Source: Defluviitaleaceae bacterium
GTDB taxonomy: Bacteria; Bacillota; Clostridia; Lachnospirales; UBA5962
Direction of reading: 5' to 3'
NCBI GenBank assembly: GCA_009780765.1
Contig: WQZK01000080.1
Coordinates: forward strand, 1-7,936
DNA: 7,936 nucleotides
Below, one piece after another: positions 1 through 5,555 of this stretch. The first letter of the stretch is position 1, and each line of letters begins with the position of its first letter. Below the pieces are notes generated by a model. It was not told the origin of the DNA. It saw nothing but the letters and a program-made list of their open reading frames with translations, and ran no database searches. Position numbers and translations under genes: made by a program.

Positions 1-22
1 ATATCAACATGCAGAACTCTCC

Positions 23-51
23 TTGTAAAATCGTATCATATCCTATATAAT
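23..51 (+). promoter_or_regulatory. Promoter of tadA
   Basis: A -35 TTGTAA (23-28) and a perfect -10 TATAAT (46-51) are separated by 17 bases, which is the sigma-A layout. Transcription would begin near 58 and give a leader of about 35 bases before tadA. Positions 1-22 show no recognisable gene. Expression was inferred from motif match only. Confidence 0.7.
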
Positions 52-92
52 AACATTAATGAAAAGAAAATGCAAGCAAAAGGTTGGATATT

Positions 93-554
93 ATGAATAT
101 AATTTATGAAGATTTTATGAAGAATGCACTTTTAGAGGCACATGAAGCGTTAAAGCTTAATGAAGTGCCAATTGGTGCGATTATAGTTTACGAAAATAAA
201 ATTATAGGCAGGGGCAAAAATATGCGAAATAGTTTAAAAAATTCGCTTATGCATGCAGAAATTATTGCGATAGATGAAGCTTGTAAATTTATGGACGATT
301 GGCGATTAGAAGGATGCACCATGTTTGTTACAGTAGAGCCTTGCCCTATGTGTGCCGGAGCGATTTTGCAGTCGAGAATAGATACTCTTGTTTTTGGTTG
401 CTTTAATAAAAAAGCTGGGAGTGCGGGCTCTTTGGTAAATCTTTTAGAGCATGACGGTTATAATCACAAAGTAAATATTATTTCAGGAGTGCTTGAGGAA
501 GAGTGTTCTAAAATTATGTCGGATTTTTTTAGGGATATGAGAAGTAAACATTAA
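93..554 (+). CDS. tadA: tRNA-specific adenosine deaminase TadA
   Basis: This 153-residue cytoplasmic zinc enzyme deaminates adenosine 34 to inosine in the tRNA-Arg(ACG) wobble position, so that one tRNA reads several CGN codons. The zinc and catalytic signatures of the CDA/TadA fold are visible: HAE at residues 54-56 (H54 zinc ligand, E56 proton shuttle) and PCPMCAG at 83-89 (C84 and C87 zinc ligands). The C-terminal half, with GSLVNLL and NHKV followed by a final helix, matches tRNA deaminases rather than cytidine or guanine deaminases. The length is typical for the family. I chose the ATG at 93, nine bases after the AAAGG at 79-83. The in-frame TTG at 84 lies directly against that ribosome binding site and is unlikely. 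The residues just before HAE (NSL) differ from the common DPT form, but the active site looks intact. Confidence 0.95.
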   Translation: MNIIYEDFMKNALLEAHEALKLNEVPIGAIIVYENKIIGRGKNMRNSLKNSLMHAEIIAIDEACKFMDDWRLEGCTMFVTVEPCPMCAGAILQSRIDTLVFGCFNKKAGSAGSLVNLLEHDGYNHKVNIISGVLEEECSKIMSDFFRDMRSKH

Positions 555-564
555 ATATACTCTG

Positions 565-601
565 TATAAGGACGCTTTGTTACAAAAGCGACTTACTTAT
601 A
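565..601 (+). promoter_or_regulatory. Two-tier imperfect hairpin before a ribosome binding site
   Basis: The outer arms TATAAG (565-570) and CTTATA (596-601) enclose inner arms CGCTTT (573-578) and AAAGCG (585-590) with a six-base loop. The structure ends at the AGGAG (601-605) of the next gene. There is no U-run after it, so it does not look like an intrinsic terminator. It could be a processing or translation-control structure in a tadA transcript, or chance in AT-rich DNA. Confidence 0.3.
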
Positions 602-613
602 GGAGTGATTTTA

Positions 614-1000
614 ATGGAGTTTTTCAAAAAGAATAAATTTTTTATAACTGGAGGCTTAGCAGGAATTTTTTTGCAACTAATTGTTTTTTGTATTTTAAGG
701 TTTAGGATTAATTATAGCTATTATCTATACTTTACTATGTTTTTGGGCATGTTATCATGTGTTTTGATTGAAAAATATGCAAAAAAGAAAACTGTTTATC
801 ATTTTTTTCCGCTATTGCTTTTTTCATCAATGTTTTTTGAGAGTAGCAAAATTTTGATACCAATTTTATTTGCGTTTGGAAGCGGAGCATCCATTTATAT
901 TTGTTCTTCATACATACTTCCTGAAAAAGAAGGCAAGGGAAAGAGTTTTCTTGGAGGCATTGCAGGTTTTGTACTAGGGATGATTATTTATATTTTTTAA
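614..1000 (+). CDS. Small four-helix integral membrane protein, unknown function
   Basis: I do not recognise this 128-residue protein. It is almost entirely hydrophobic, with about four predicted membrane helices (roughly residues 10-28, 36-54, 63-95 possibly as one or two segments, and 110-128). Short lysine-rich loops (KKNK at 5-8, KYAKKK near 54-59, PEKEGKGK near 102-109) suggest cytoplasmic faces by the positive-inside rule. There is no cleavable signal and no obvious catalytic motif. The start is the ATG at 614, eight bases after AGGAG at 601-605; the upstream GTG at 605 overlaps that site. It lies 59 bases after tadA on the same strand with no clear promoter or terminator between them, so it probably shares the tadA transcript. 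The family and the function are unknown. Confidence 0.8.
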   Translation: MEFFKKNKFFITGGLAGIFLQLIVFCILRFRINYSYYLYFTMFLGMLSCVLIEKYAKKKTVYHFFPLLLFSSMFFESSKILIPILFAFGSGASIYICSSYILPEKEGKGKSFLGGIAGFVLGMIIYIF

Positions 1001-1007
1001 ATCTTTC

Positions 1008-1036
1008 TTGTTTCTTGTTTTTAAAAGTAGTATAAT
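1008..1036 (+). promoter_or_regulatory. Promoter of the MATE transporter gene
   Basis: A -35 TTGTTT (1008-1013) and a perfect -10 TATAAT (1031-1036) are spaced by 17 bases. Transcription would begin near 1043. It sits just after the stop of the four-helix membrane gene and would drive the exporter and the following lipoprotein gene. Confidence 0.65.
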
Positions 1037-1083
1037 TGATATATCTTCTGTACTACAAAAAAATATGGAAATGAGTGTTTAAA

Positions 1084-2421
1084 ATGGAAGTACAAATGTT
1101 TAGCAAACGGGCTTTAAAGCGGTTAATTGTACCACTGCTATTTGAGCAGGCACTTTCTTTAACAATTGGTATGATAGCAATGATTATGGTTTCTAGGCTT
1201 AACGAGGCGGCCGTTTCGGGCGTTTCTTTAGTTGAAAGCATAAATATTTTACTATTTAGCCTTTTCTCTGCATTCGCCTCTGGTGGTGCAATTATTGCAG
1301 GGCAATATCTTGGAAAAGGTGAGCCTATAAATGCTAGAAAAGCTGCAAGCCAGCTTGTGGTTGTAACTTCCCTTATTGCTCTTGGTATTACCATTTTGGC
1401 AGTTGTTTTTAATCATCAAATTTTACGATTGATTTATGGAAATATTGAGCCAGACGTTATGCAAAGTGCAAGAACGTATTTTTATATGACTGCGTTATCG
1501 TTTCCAGCTATAGCTATATATAATGTATCAGCGGCACTTTTTAGAGCCATGGGAAATGCAAGGGTTACTATGGTTAATGCTGTTATAATGAATATTTTAA
1601 ATATTGCGATTAGTGCCATTTTAATATATGGTTTTGGTTTTGGTGTTTTAGGTGCAGGTATTGCCGTTTTAAGCTCGCGATTTATTGCTTCTGCTAGTAT
1701 GACGGGTATGCTTAGAAACAAAAGTTTGCCTATATATGTTCGCAAATATAGTATAAAAAGCATTGAACTATCTATGATTAAGCGTGTTTTGAAAATAGCT
1801 GTTCCAAGCGGGGTTGAAAGCTCTGCATTTCAGCTTGGAAAAATCATTATTGCAAGAGTTATTTCTGGCTTAGGCACAGCGGCGATTGCCGCAAACGCGA
1901 TTTCTAACACAATGGCAAATATTTCGATGATACCAGGAACTGCTATAAATCTTGCATTAATAACAGTTGTTGCACAGTGCATTGGTGCTTCTGAATATGA
2001 GCAAGCAAAGATGTATATAAAGAAGTTGATGAAAATTGCATACACTGGCATGTTTGCGATGAATGTATTAATTTTAATTTTTGCAGTACAAGTTGTTGGT
2101 ATATTTAACTTATCTCCAGAAGCAGGTGGAATTGCTACAAACATTGTAAGGATGTATTCTATTTCTGCTATATTTATCTGGCCGTTATCGTTTACGCTTC
2201 CTAACGCATTTAGAGCTTCGGGTGATGCAAAATTCCCGATGACTGTTTCAATGCTTACCATGATTTTTGTTAGAGTTGGTATGAGTTTCTTTATGGTTTA
2301 CGTGGTTGGATTAGGCGTTTTTGGTGTTTGGGTTGCTATGATTATCGATTGGGGCGTAAGAAGTATATTCTTTGTTATTAGATGGCAAAGTGGAAAATGG
2401 CAGAAGAAAGCTCTTGTATAA
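1084..2421 (+). CDS. MATE family efflux transporter
   Basis: This 445-residue inner-membrane protein has the length and helix pattern of MATE (multidrug and toxic compound extrusion) exporters: about twelve membrane helices in two homologous halves, divided by a cytoplasmic loop near residues 215-235. Family-like features are the opening RLIVPLLFEQALSLTIGMIAM, the RLNEAAVSGVSL segment near residue 39 (compare GRLGEAAVAGVGL in other members), the GQYLGKGE motif near residue 78 and, in the second half, FRASGDAKFP near 377, matching the conserved GxGDT/SGDAKFP turn. Such proteins use a sodium or proton gradient to expel cationic compounds; the substrate cannot be told here. The start is uncertain: ATG 1084 has only a weak upstream GAG, while ATG 1096 follows a GGAAG (1086-1090) at short spacing. 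The gene has its own promoter and a putative lipoprotein gene 29 bases downstream. Confidence 0.92.
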   Translation: MEVQMFSKRALKRLIVPLLFEQALSLTIGMIAMIMVSRLNEAAVSGVSLVESINILLFSLFSAFASGGAIIAGQYLGKGEPINARKAASQLVVVTSLIALGITILAVVFNHQILRLIYGNIEPDVMQSARTYFYMTALSFPAIAIYNVSAALFRAMGNARVTMVNAVIMNILNIAISAILIYGFGFGVLGAGIAVLSSRFIASASMTGMLRNKSLPIYVRKYSIKSIELSMIKRVLKIAVPSGVESSAFQLGKIIIARVISGLGTAAIAANAISNTMANISMIPGTAINLALITVVAQCIGASEYEQAKMYIKKLMKIAYTGMFAMNVLILIFAVQVVGIFNLSPEAGGIATNIVRMYSISAIFIWPLSFTLPNAFRASGDAKFPMTVSMLTMIFVRVGMSFFMVYVVGLGVFGVWVAMIIDWGVRSIFFVIRWQSGKWQKKALV

Positions 2422-2450
2422 GGGCATGATAAACAGATTGGGGATTTAAA

Positions 2451-2807
2451 ATGTATTCAAAAAAAATTATTAGATGTTTTATGGGTTTAGCAATAGGATT
2501 ATCTTTATTTGCCTTTGCTGGTTGTGCTGTGTTTGAGGAAGGATTCGAGCAGAGAGTCGAACAAATGGTAGATGGAATCATGGAAAGTGCATTTGAGATA
2601 TATGAAGAATTTGGACTGATATTTGATTCGGAAACGAGAACCCTGTATTATGGTGGTGAGGAAGTGGTTTTTTTTGAAGACCGTTTTGAAAATATAAGGG
2701 GATTAACCACAACAACATCTGGCAACCGCAATGCTAATGGGCTACATATTGAGGCTCAGCGTGATGATAATGGAAATTTAGTTGGCCTTGAAGTAAATAG
2801 GAGATAG
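2451..2807 (+). CDS. Small putative lipoprotein, unknown function
   Basis: This 118-residue protein opens with a lipoprotein-type signal: KK at 4-5, a hydrophobic stretch at about 10-23, and FAGC at 22-25, with C25 as the likely lipidated cysteine. The -3 residue is phenylalanine rather than the preferred leucine, so the lipobox is imperfect. The mature part is acidic: a helical segment (about 27-52, EEGFEQRVEQMVDGIMES), then a strand-like segment with TLYYGGEEVVFFED near 64-77, then a polar tail rich in threonine and asparagine. I do not recognise the family. A GGGG (2440-2443) seven bases before ATG 2451 serves as ribosome binding site. It follows the MATE gene by 29 bases without a promoter and is followed by a strong terminator, so it is the last gene of that transcript. 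It would be a substrate of the Lgt enzyme encoded at 4591-5469. Confidence 0.75.
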   Translation: MYSKKIIRCFMGLAIGLSLFAFAGCAVFEEGFEQRVEQMVDGIMESAFEIYEEFGLIFDSETRTLYYGGEEVVFFEDRFENIRGLTTTTSGNRNANGLHIEAQRDDNGNLVGLEVNRR

Positions 2808-2815
2808 GGTTTAAT

Positions 2816-2858
2816 AAAAAACGTTTCGTATGTTGTATATACATACGAAACGTTTTTT
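2816..2858. terminator. Bidirectional intrinsic terminator between convergent genes
   Basis: A perfect 18-base-pair stem (2816-2833 with 2841-2858) encloses a 7-base loop. The stem ends in A6 on the left and T6 on the right, so transcripts from either strand end in a U-run. It lies 8 bases after the lipoprotein stop and 4 bases beyond the stop of the leftward regulator gene, so it can serve both convergent transcripts. Confidence 0.93.
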
Positions 2859-2862
2859 GATT

Positions 2863-3180
2863 TTAATCATTTTTGCTTATTACAGTTGGAATTTCTTGTG
2901 AAAGTTTTATTAATAAATCTGGTGTTAACTTAATAGACAGTGGCTTAAGCTCGTAATATTTCATCGTCTTACCAGATTCAGAAATTTCATAACTACTAGT
3001 AACGAGCAAAGCTTCTTCTAGTTTTTTTAAGTGCATATATAGAAGAGGTCTGCTCATTTGCATTAGTTTTGCGAGCTCGCTTACATATTTTCGCTCAACA
3101 GCCAAAATTCCAGCAATTTTAATTCTCATGGGGTGAGAAAAAGCGTCAAATAAATTCACATATGCTTCATAGCTTTCCAT
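2863..3180 (-). CDS. ArsR-like winged helix-turn-helix transcriptional regulator
   Basis: This 105-residue cytoplasmic protein has the compact ArsR/HTH_20 fold. The N-terminal DAFSHPMRIKIAGIL (about 12-26) is the family's typical first helices (compare ALSHPTRLRIL). YVSELAKLMQMSRPLLYMHLKKLEEALLV (about 32-60) is the helix-turn-helix with its recognition helix, and SGKTMKYYEL (about 67-76) is the wing. The ELCVCD-type metal-binding motif of arsenic and zinc sensors is absent and the protein has no cysteine, so it is probably not a thiol-based metal sensor. I chose ATG 3180, one base beyond the upstream gene's TAG, consistent with translational coupling; a TTG at 3189 would add three residues and overlap that gene. 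With the membrane protein upstream it forms a two-gene operon. By analogy with the family it probably represses its own operon through the inverted repeat at 3457-3492. Confidence 0.87.
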   Translation of the reverse strand: MESYEAYVNLFDAFSHPMRIKIAGILAVERKYVSELAKLMQMSRPLLYMHLKKLEEALLVTSSYEISESGKTMKYYELKPLSIKLTPDLLIKLSQEIPTVISKND

Positions 3181-3181
3181 A

Positions 3182-3427
3182 CTATTCAATTTCTTTCAGC
3201 AACTTATTGATAGAGGCAAGGTTTTCTTTTATTTCGATTAGCTCCAATTTTAAGCTAATATTTTGTTCCATAATTTCCCTTGCGAACCCTTCAATCGATT
3301 GGCCACTGTAAGCTTCAATTTCGGCTTTTCTTGTTTTTGAATATATCGTGAACCCTGCAATAATCAGGCCTCCTACAATAGCAACTAAAGGGATTCCAAC
3401 GTTCATTAATAAATCTGTGTCAATCAT
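3182..3427 (-). CDS. Small single-helix membrane protein with C-terminal coiled coil
   Basis: This 81-residue protein has no family I recognise. After a short N-terminus (MIDTDLLM) there is one membrane helix at about residues 11-32 (IPLVAIVGGLIIAGFTIY), then a basic stop-transfer patch (KTRK) and a 45-residue amphipathic tail (about 50-81: EIMEQNISLKLELIEIKENL) with heptad-like leucine and isoleucine spacing that suggests a coiled coil facing the cytoplasm. I chose ATG 3427, nine bases after AGGAG (complement of 3437-3441); the upstream TTG at 3436 abuts that site. It is cotranscribed with, and ends one base before, the ArsR-like regulator. A role as a membrane partner or signal input for that regulator is inference from context only. 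Confidence 0.78.
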   Translation of the reverse strand: MIDTDLLMNVGIPLVAIVGGLIIAGFTIYSKTRKAEIEAYSGQSIEGFAREIMEQNISLKLELIEIKENLASINKLLKEIE

Positions 3428-3456
3428 TACAAACAACTCCTAAATTTTTATTTTAT

Positions 3457-3492
3457 TATATCATATGTAATAATTATATAACATATGATATA
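3457..3492. promoter_or_regulatory. Candidate operator: 12-bp inverted repeat with 12-bp spacer
   Basis: Arms TATATCATATGT (3457-3468) and ACATATGATATA (3481-3492) are perfect inverted copies separated by 12 bases. One arm lies in the spacer between -35 and -10 of the leftward promoter and the other covers the predicted start of transcription near 3466. This placement is typical of a repressor site. The obvious candidate is the ArsR-like protein encoded by the second gene of the operon. AT-rich sequence raises the chance of palindromes, but a perfect 12-base arm is much longer than expected by chance. Confidence 0.6.
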
Positions 3493-3502
3493 GATTTGTC
3501 AA
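3473..3502 (-). promoter_or_regulatory. Promoter of the membrane protein/ArsR-like regulator operon
   Basis: On the minus strand there is a perfect -35 TTGACA (3502-3497) and a perfect -10 TATAAT (3478-3473), spaced 18 bases. Transcription would begin near 3466, about 40 bases before the ATG at 3427. A second TATAAT lies at 3460-3455 without a good -35. Strong consensus boxes with an overlapping inverted repeat suggest a strong promoter held in check by a repressor. Confidence 0.75.
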
Positions 3503-3529
3503 TAATTATTTTTAGAAATTGCAAAAAAG

Positions 3530-4195
3530 TTAAAATTTGTGGTTTTCTATATATTCTTGTAATTGCTTATGCCACTCTATAGTGTCATAAACACCTGCTG
3601 TTGTTGTTTCGTTAAACAATAAGTCAACCATGTAACGAGGATTTTTTTCGCCAATAAACATAGATTTAATGCAAGAAACGCAGTAAACCACCACATCCTC
3701 ACAAGGCATAGAATTTGCACGTTTTTTCATATGCTCATGCACCTTCTCAAGTGGAAGCTTAGGATAAAAATCATCGCCGCAGCAAATTGAATTTGTTCTA
3801 TTATGCTCTGTTTCAACAACCTCAATATTCATTTTATGTAAAAGCGACCTAACTGCCAAATGTACACCCGTCTTTTCACGAACGGGGCAAGCATCATGTA
3901 CCGACATTTTAATTCCAGAGTAATTAGGAAAATGGAAGCCGTTCATTTTATCAAGCACTTCCCATAAAGAGATGGTGCTAACGCCTTCGTATAAGCTGCT
4001 AAATCTTCGGTCGCACCCTGCACAAACATTTACGACAACAGAGCCGTTTTCAACTTTTGGCTCGTAGCGGCAGCAAATTTTATGCACCTCAACATTGTTA
4101 TCATAATACATATTCAGGTAATGTAAAATTTTTTGCTCCATTTCAGGCTTGTAAATGCTTAACGCACAGCCTGGGTTAAAATATATTTTTTGCAT
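3530..4195 (-). CDS. Stand-alone CCG-domain (HdrB/GlpC/LutA-like) iron-sulfur protein
   Basis: This 221-residue protein carries two tandem cysteine-rich CCG-type modules. The first has C10 (NPGCALS), C41-C42 (ICCRYEP) and CAGC at 58-61. The second has C103 (HDACPVRE), C138-C139-G140 (ICCGDDF) and CVSC at 172-175. In heterodisulfide reductase HdrB, GlpC, LutA and succinate:quinone reductase relatives, this cysteine pattern binds an unusual iron-sulfur cluster and takes part in disulfide or quinone redox chemistry. There is no ferredoxin (CxxCxxC) domain and no membrane helix, and no HdrA, HdrC or flavoprotein gene is nearby, so it appears stand-alone. The first module has CCR in place of CCG, so it may be altered or may not bind a cluster. 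ATG 4195 follows AAAGGA by about 10 bases. It lies downstream of the tRNA pair on the same strand and may be expressed by readthrough. The actual substrate is unknown. Confidence 0.82.
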   Translation of the reverse strand: MQKIYFNPGCALSIYKPEMEQKILHYLNMYYDNNVEVHKICCRYEPKVENGSVVVNVCAGCDRRFSSLYEGVSTISLWEVLDKMNGFHFPNYSGIKMSVHDACPVREKTGVHLAVRSLLHKMNIEVVETEHNRTNSICCGDDFYPKLPLEKVHEHMKKRANSMPCEDVVVYCVSCIKSMFIGEKNPRYMVDLLFNETTTAGVYDTIEWHKQLQEYIENHKF

Positions 4196-4230
4196 ATTTT
4201 AGCCGTCCTTTCTTGTTTTTATATAAAATG

Positions 4231-4257
4231 AAAGCCTTGAGAGATTCTCAAAGCTTT
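4231..4257 (-). terminator. Weak terminator or attenuator after the tRNA pair
   Basis: A 12-base-pair stem (4231-4242 with 4246-4257) has a 3-base loop. The single imperfect position, 4236/4252, is a G-U pair in minus-strand RNA but a C-A mismatch on the plus strand, which supports leftward use. The U-run that follows (CAUUUUAU) is short and interrupted, so readthrough into the CCG-protein gene is likely. Confidence 0.6.
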
Positions 4258-4263
4258 AAAGTA

Positions 4264-4336
4264 TGGGCATTACAGGACTTGAACCTGTGACATCCTGCTT
4301 GTAAGGCAGGCGCTCTCCCAGCTGAGCTAAACGCCC
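4264..4336 (-). tRNA. tRNA-Val (anticodon UAC)
   Basis: The 73-base minus-strand sequence folds as a full cloverleaf. Acceptor GGGCGTT pairs with AATGCCC (one G-U), the D arm is GCTC/GAGC, the anticodon stem CCTGC/GCAGG holds loop CTTACAA with anticodon TAC, and the T arm ACAGG/CCTGT holds loop TTCAAGT. The discriminator is A. The 3' CCA is not encoded and must be added by the CCA-adding enzyme. It lies 18 bases after tRNA-Asp in the same transcript. Confidence 0.97.
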
Positions 4337-4354
4337 GTATAAATTATAAATAAC

Positions 4355-4428
4355 CGACCCATAAGGGACTCGAACCCTCGGCCTCTAGCGTGACAGGCTA
4401 GCGCTCTAACCAACTGAGCTAATGGGCC
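4355..4428 (-). tRNA. tRNA-Asp (anticodon GUC)
   Basis: The 74-base minus-strand sequence folds as a cloverleaf. Acceptor GGCCCAT pairs with ATGGGTC (one G-U), the D arm is GCTC/GAGC, the anticodon stem CTAGC/GCTAG holds loop CTGTCAC with anticodon GTC, and the T arm GAGGG/CCCTT (one G-U) holds TTCGAGT. The discriminator is G, the usual identity base for tRNA-Asp. The 3' CCA is not encoded. It is the first gene of the tRNA transcript. Confidence 0.97.
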
Positions 4429-4469
4429 AAAATTTTAACTGTGCATCAAATTAATTAAGCACGTTTATT

Positions 4470-4498
4470 ATTATACGATATAAAAATGATTATGTCAA
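4470..4498 (-). promoter_or_regulatory. Promoter of the tRNA-Asp/tRNA-Val transcript
   Basis: On the minus strand a perfect -35 TTGACA (4498-4493) and a perfect -10 TATAAT (4475-4470) are spaced by 17 bases, the full sigma-A consensus expected for a stable-RNA promoter. Transcription would begin near 4463, about 35 bases before tRNA-Asp. Confidence 0.85.
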
Positions 4499-4521
4499 GC
4501 ACTTTTTGAAAAAAATTTATC

Positions 4522-4550
4522 TTGAAAAAAAATACACTAACTGCTATAAT
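4522..4550 (+). promoter_or_regulatory. Promoter of lgt
   Basis: A -35 TTGAAA (4522-4527) and an extended -10 TGC-TATAAT (4542-4550) have a 17-base spacer. Transcription would begin near 4557. It is divergent from the tRNA promoter; only 23 AT-rich bases (4499-4521) separate the two -35 boxes. Confidence 0.8.
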
Positions 4551-4590
4551 GTAAAAATACAGATAAGTAGTGCATTTTAGGAGGAATAAT

Positions 4591-5469
4591 ATGAATACAA
4601 ACGCACCACAAGCGTGGTTTAGTAATTTAGGAATAGAAATTAATTCTTTGCCAAGGGTTGCTTTTAGTATATTTGGATTTGAGATTTATTGGTATGCGGT
4701 TATAATATTTTTTGGAATTATTGCAGCACTTGCCTATGTTGTTTGGGCAGCAAAAAAAACAGGACAAAAGCATGAACTTTACTTAGATTACTTTGTTTGG
4801 GCATTTCTTTCGAGTATGGTTTTTGGAAGGCTTTATTATGTAATTTTTTCTACAGATGCTAGTGTTAGAGGCAGCTTTAGAGACCTTGTTAACCTAAGAG
4901 GCGGAGGGCTTGCAATTTATGGCGTTATTATTGGCTCGGTAATTTCTGCAGTTATATACACAAAAATTAAAAAAATTAATTTTTGGCTTTTTGCAGATAC
5001 AGCAGCACCTGCACTTATACTTGGGCAAGCTATTGGCAGATGGGGCAATTTTTTTAACCGCGAGGCTTACGGAAGGTTTACAAACAATATATTTGCACTC
5101 AGGTACCTAAGAAGCGAAGCTTTTGGCGGCGTTAGTGCCGATATACTTGAAAATATTGTGCACGAAAGAGGAACACAGTATATTCAAGTGCATCCAACTT
5201 TTTTATATGAATCTATCGGAAATTTTGTGATTTTTATCGCCTTAAATATACTAAGAAAATACAAAAAGTTTGATGGCGAAATATTTATGTATTATTTCTT
5301 ATTTTATGGAATATTAAGATTTTTCGTTGAAGGTATAAGGATAGACCAGCTTACAATTGGAAACACAAGCATTGCTATAAGCCAAGTTTTATCGGCAGTT
5401 CTTGCATTAATGGCTGTAGGAGTTATTATTTTCAAAAGAAAAATTAAAAAACCTATTGCAAACGCTTAA
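4591..5469 (+). CDS. lgt: Phosphatidylglycerol:prolipoprotein diacylglyceryl transferase
   Basis: Lgt transfers diacylglycerol from phosphatidylglycerol to the lipobox cysteine of prolipoproteins, the first step of lipoprotein maturation, at the cytoplasmic membrane. The 292-residue protein has the expected seven or so membrane helices and the family signatures. These are the GGGLAIYG motif at 104-111, the Lgt signature GQAIGRWGNFFNREAYG at 145-161 (with R150, N153, E158 and G161), HPTFLYES at 201-208, and ILRFFVEGIRID near 241-252 (R243, E247 and R250; one of these matches the essential late arginine of E. coli Lgt). The start is ATG 4591, six bases after a perfect AGGAGG (4579-4584); the GTG at 4570 lies upstream of that site. 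It has its own promoter. No terminator follows, so some transcripts probably continue into rimP. Confidence 0.97.
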   Translation: MNTNAPQAWFSNLGIEINSLPRVAFSIFGFEIYWYAVIIFFGIIAALAYVVWAAKKTGQKHELYLDYFVWAFLSSMVFGRLYYVIFSTDASVRGSFRDLVNLRGGGLAIYGVIIGSVISAVIYTKIKKINFWLFADTAAPALILGQAIGRWGNFFNREAYGRFTNNIFALRYLRSEAFGGVSADILENIVHERGTQYIQVHPTFLYESIGNFVIFIALNILRKYKKFDGEIFMYYFLFYGILRFFVEGIRIDQLTIGNTSIAISQVLSAVLALMAVGVIIFKRKIKKPIANA

Positions 5470-5484
5470 AAATAGTGGTATAAT
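5456..5484 (+). promoter_or_regulatory. Promoter of the rimP-nusA-infB operon
   Basis: A -35 TTGCAA (5456-5461) and an extended -10 TGG-TATAAT (5476-5484) are spaced by 17 bases. The -35 lies within the last codons of lgt. Transcription would begin near 5491 and leave a leader of about 65 bases that holds the hairpin at 5508-5528. Confidence 0.78.
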
Positions 5485-5507
5485 AATGTTATAAATACTT
5501 CAGAATG

Positions 5508-5528
5508 GAGTGGGCTAAAAGCTCACTC
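5508..5528 (+). promoter_or_regulatory. Leader hairpin upstream of rimP, possible attenuator
   Basis: GAGTGGGCT (5508-5516) pairs with AGCTCACTC (5520-5528) over 9 base pairs, including one G-U, around an AAA loop. The G-U becomes an A-C mismatch on the minus strand, so the plus strand is favoured. A pyrimidine/U-rich stretch (TTCTTATTT, 5529-5537) follows, so the element resembles a weak intrinsic terminator placed in the operon leader, 28 bases before the rimP start. Hairpins of this GAGTGGG type are, from memory, common before rimP in Firmicutes. NusA, a termination factor encoded in this operon, would be a natural effector. Confidence 0.6.
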
Positions 5529-5555
5529 TTCTTATTTAAAATGGGAGGTGTTAAT

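Noticed and set aside
1..22. Possible end of an upstream gene or RNA
   Set aside because: The stretch is too short to identify, and no cloverleaf, terminator or conserved peptide can be seen in it.
1053..1394. Open frames on the minus strand inside the MATE gene (also 1482-1763 and 1830-2261)
   Set aside because: They are antisense shadows of a clear membrane transporter gene, with no ribosome binding site and no recognisable protein features.
2378..2581. Minus-strand open frame across the MATE/lipoprotein junction
   Set aside because: It has no ribosome binding site and conflicts with two plausible plus-strand genes.
4441..4462. GTGC/GCAC arms and a TTAATTAA palindrome in the tRNA leader
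   Set aside because: The pairing is only four bases with a long AT-rich loop; palindromes of this size are expected in such AT-rich DNA.
5505..5555. A longer start for rimP at ATG 5505
   Set aside because: It would put the leader hairpin within the coding region and lacks a ribosome binding site; ATG 5556 has a strong GGGAGGTG and matches the usual RimP N-terminus.
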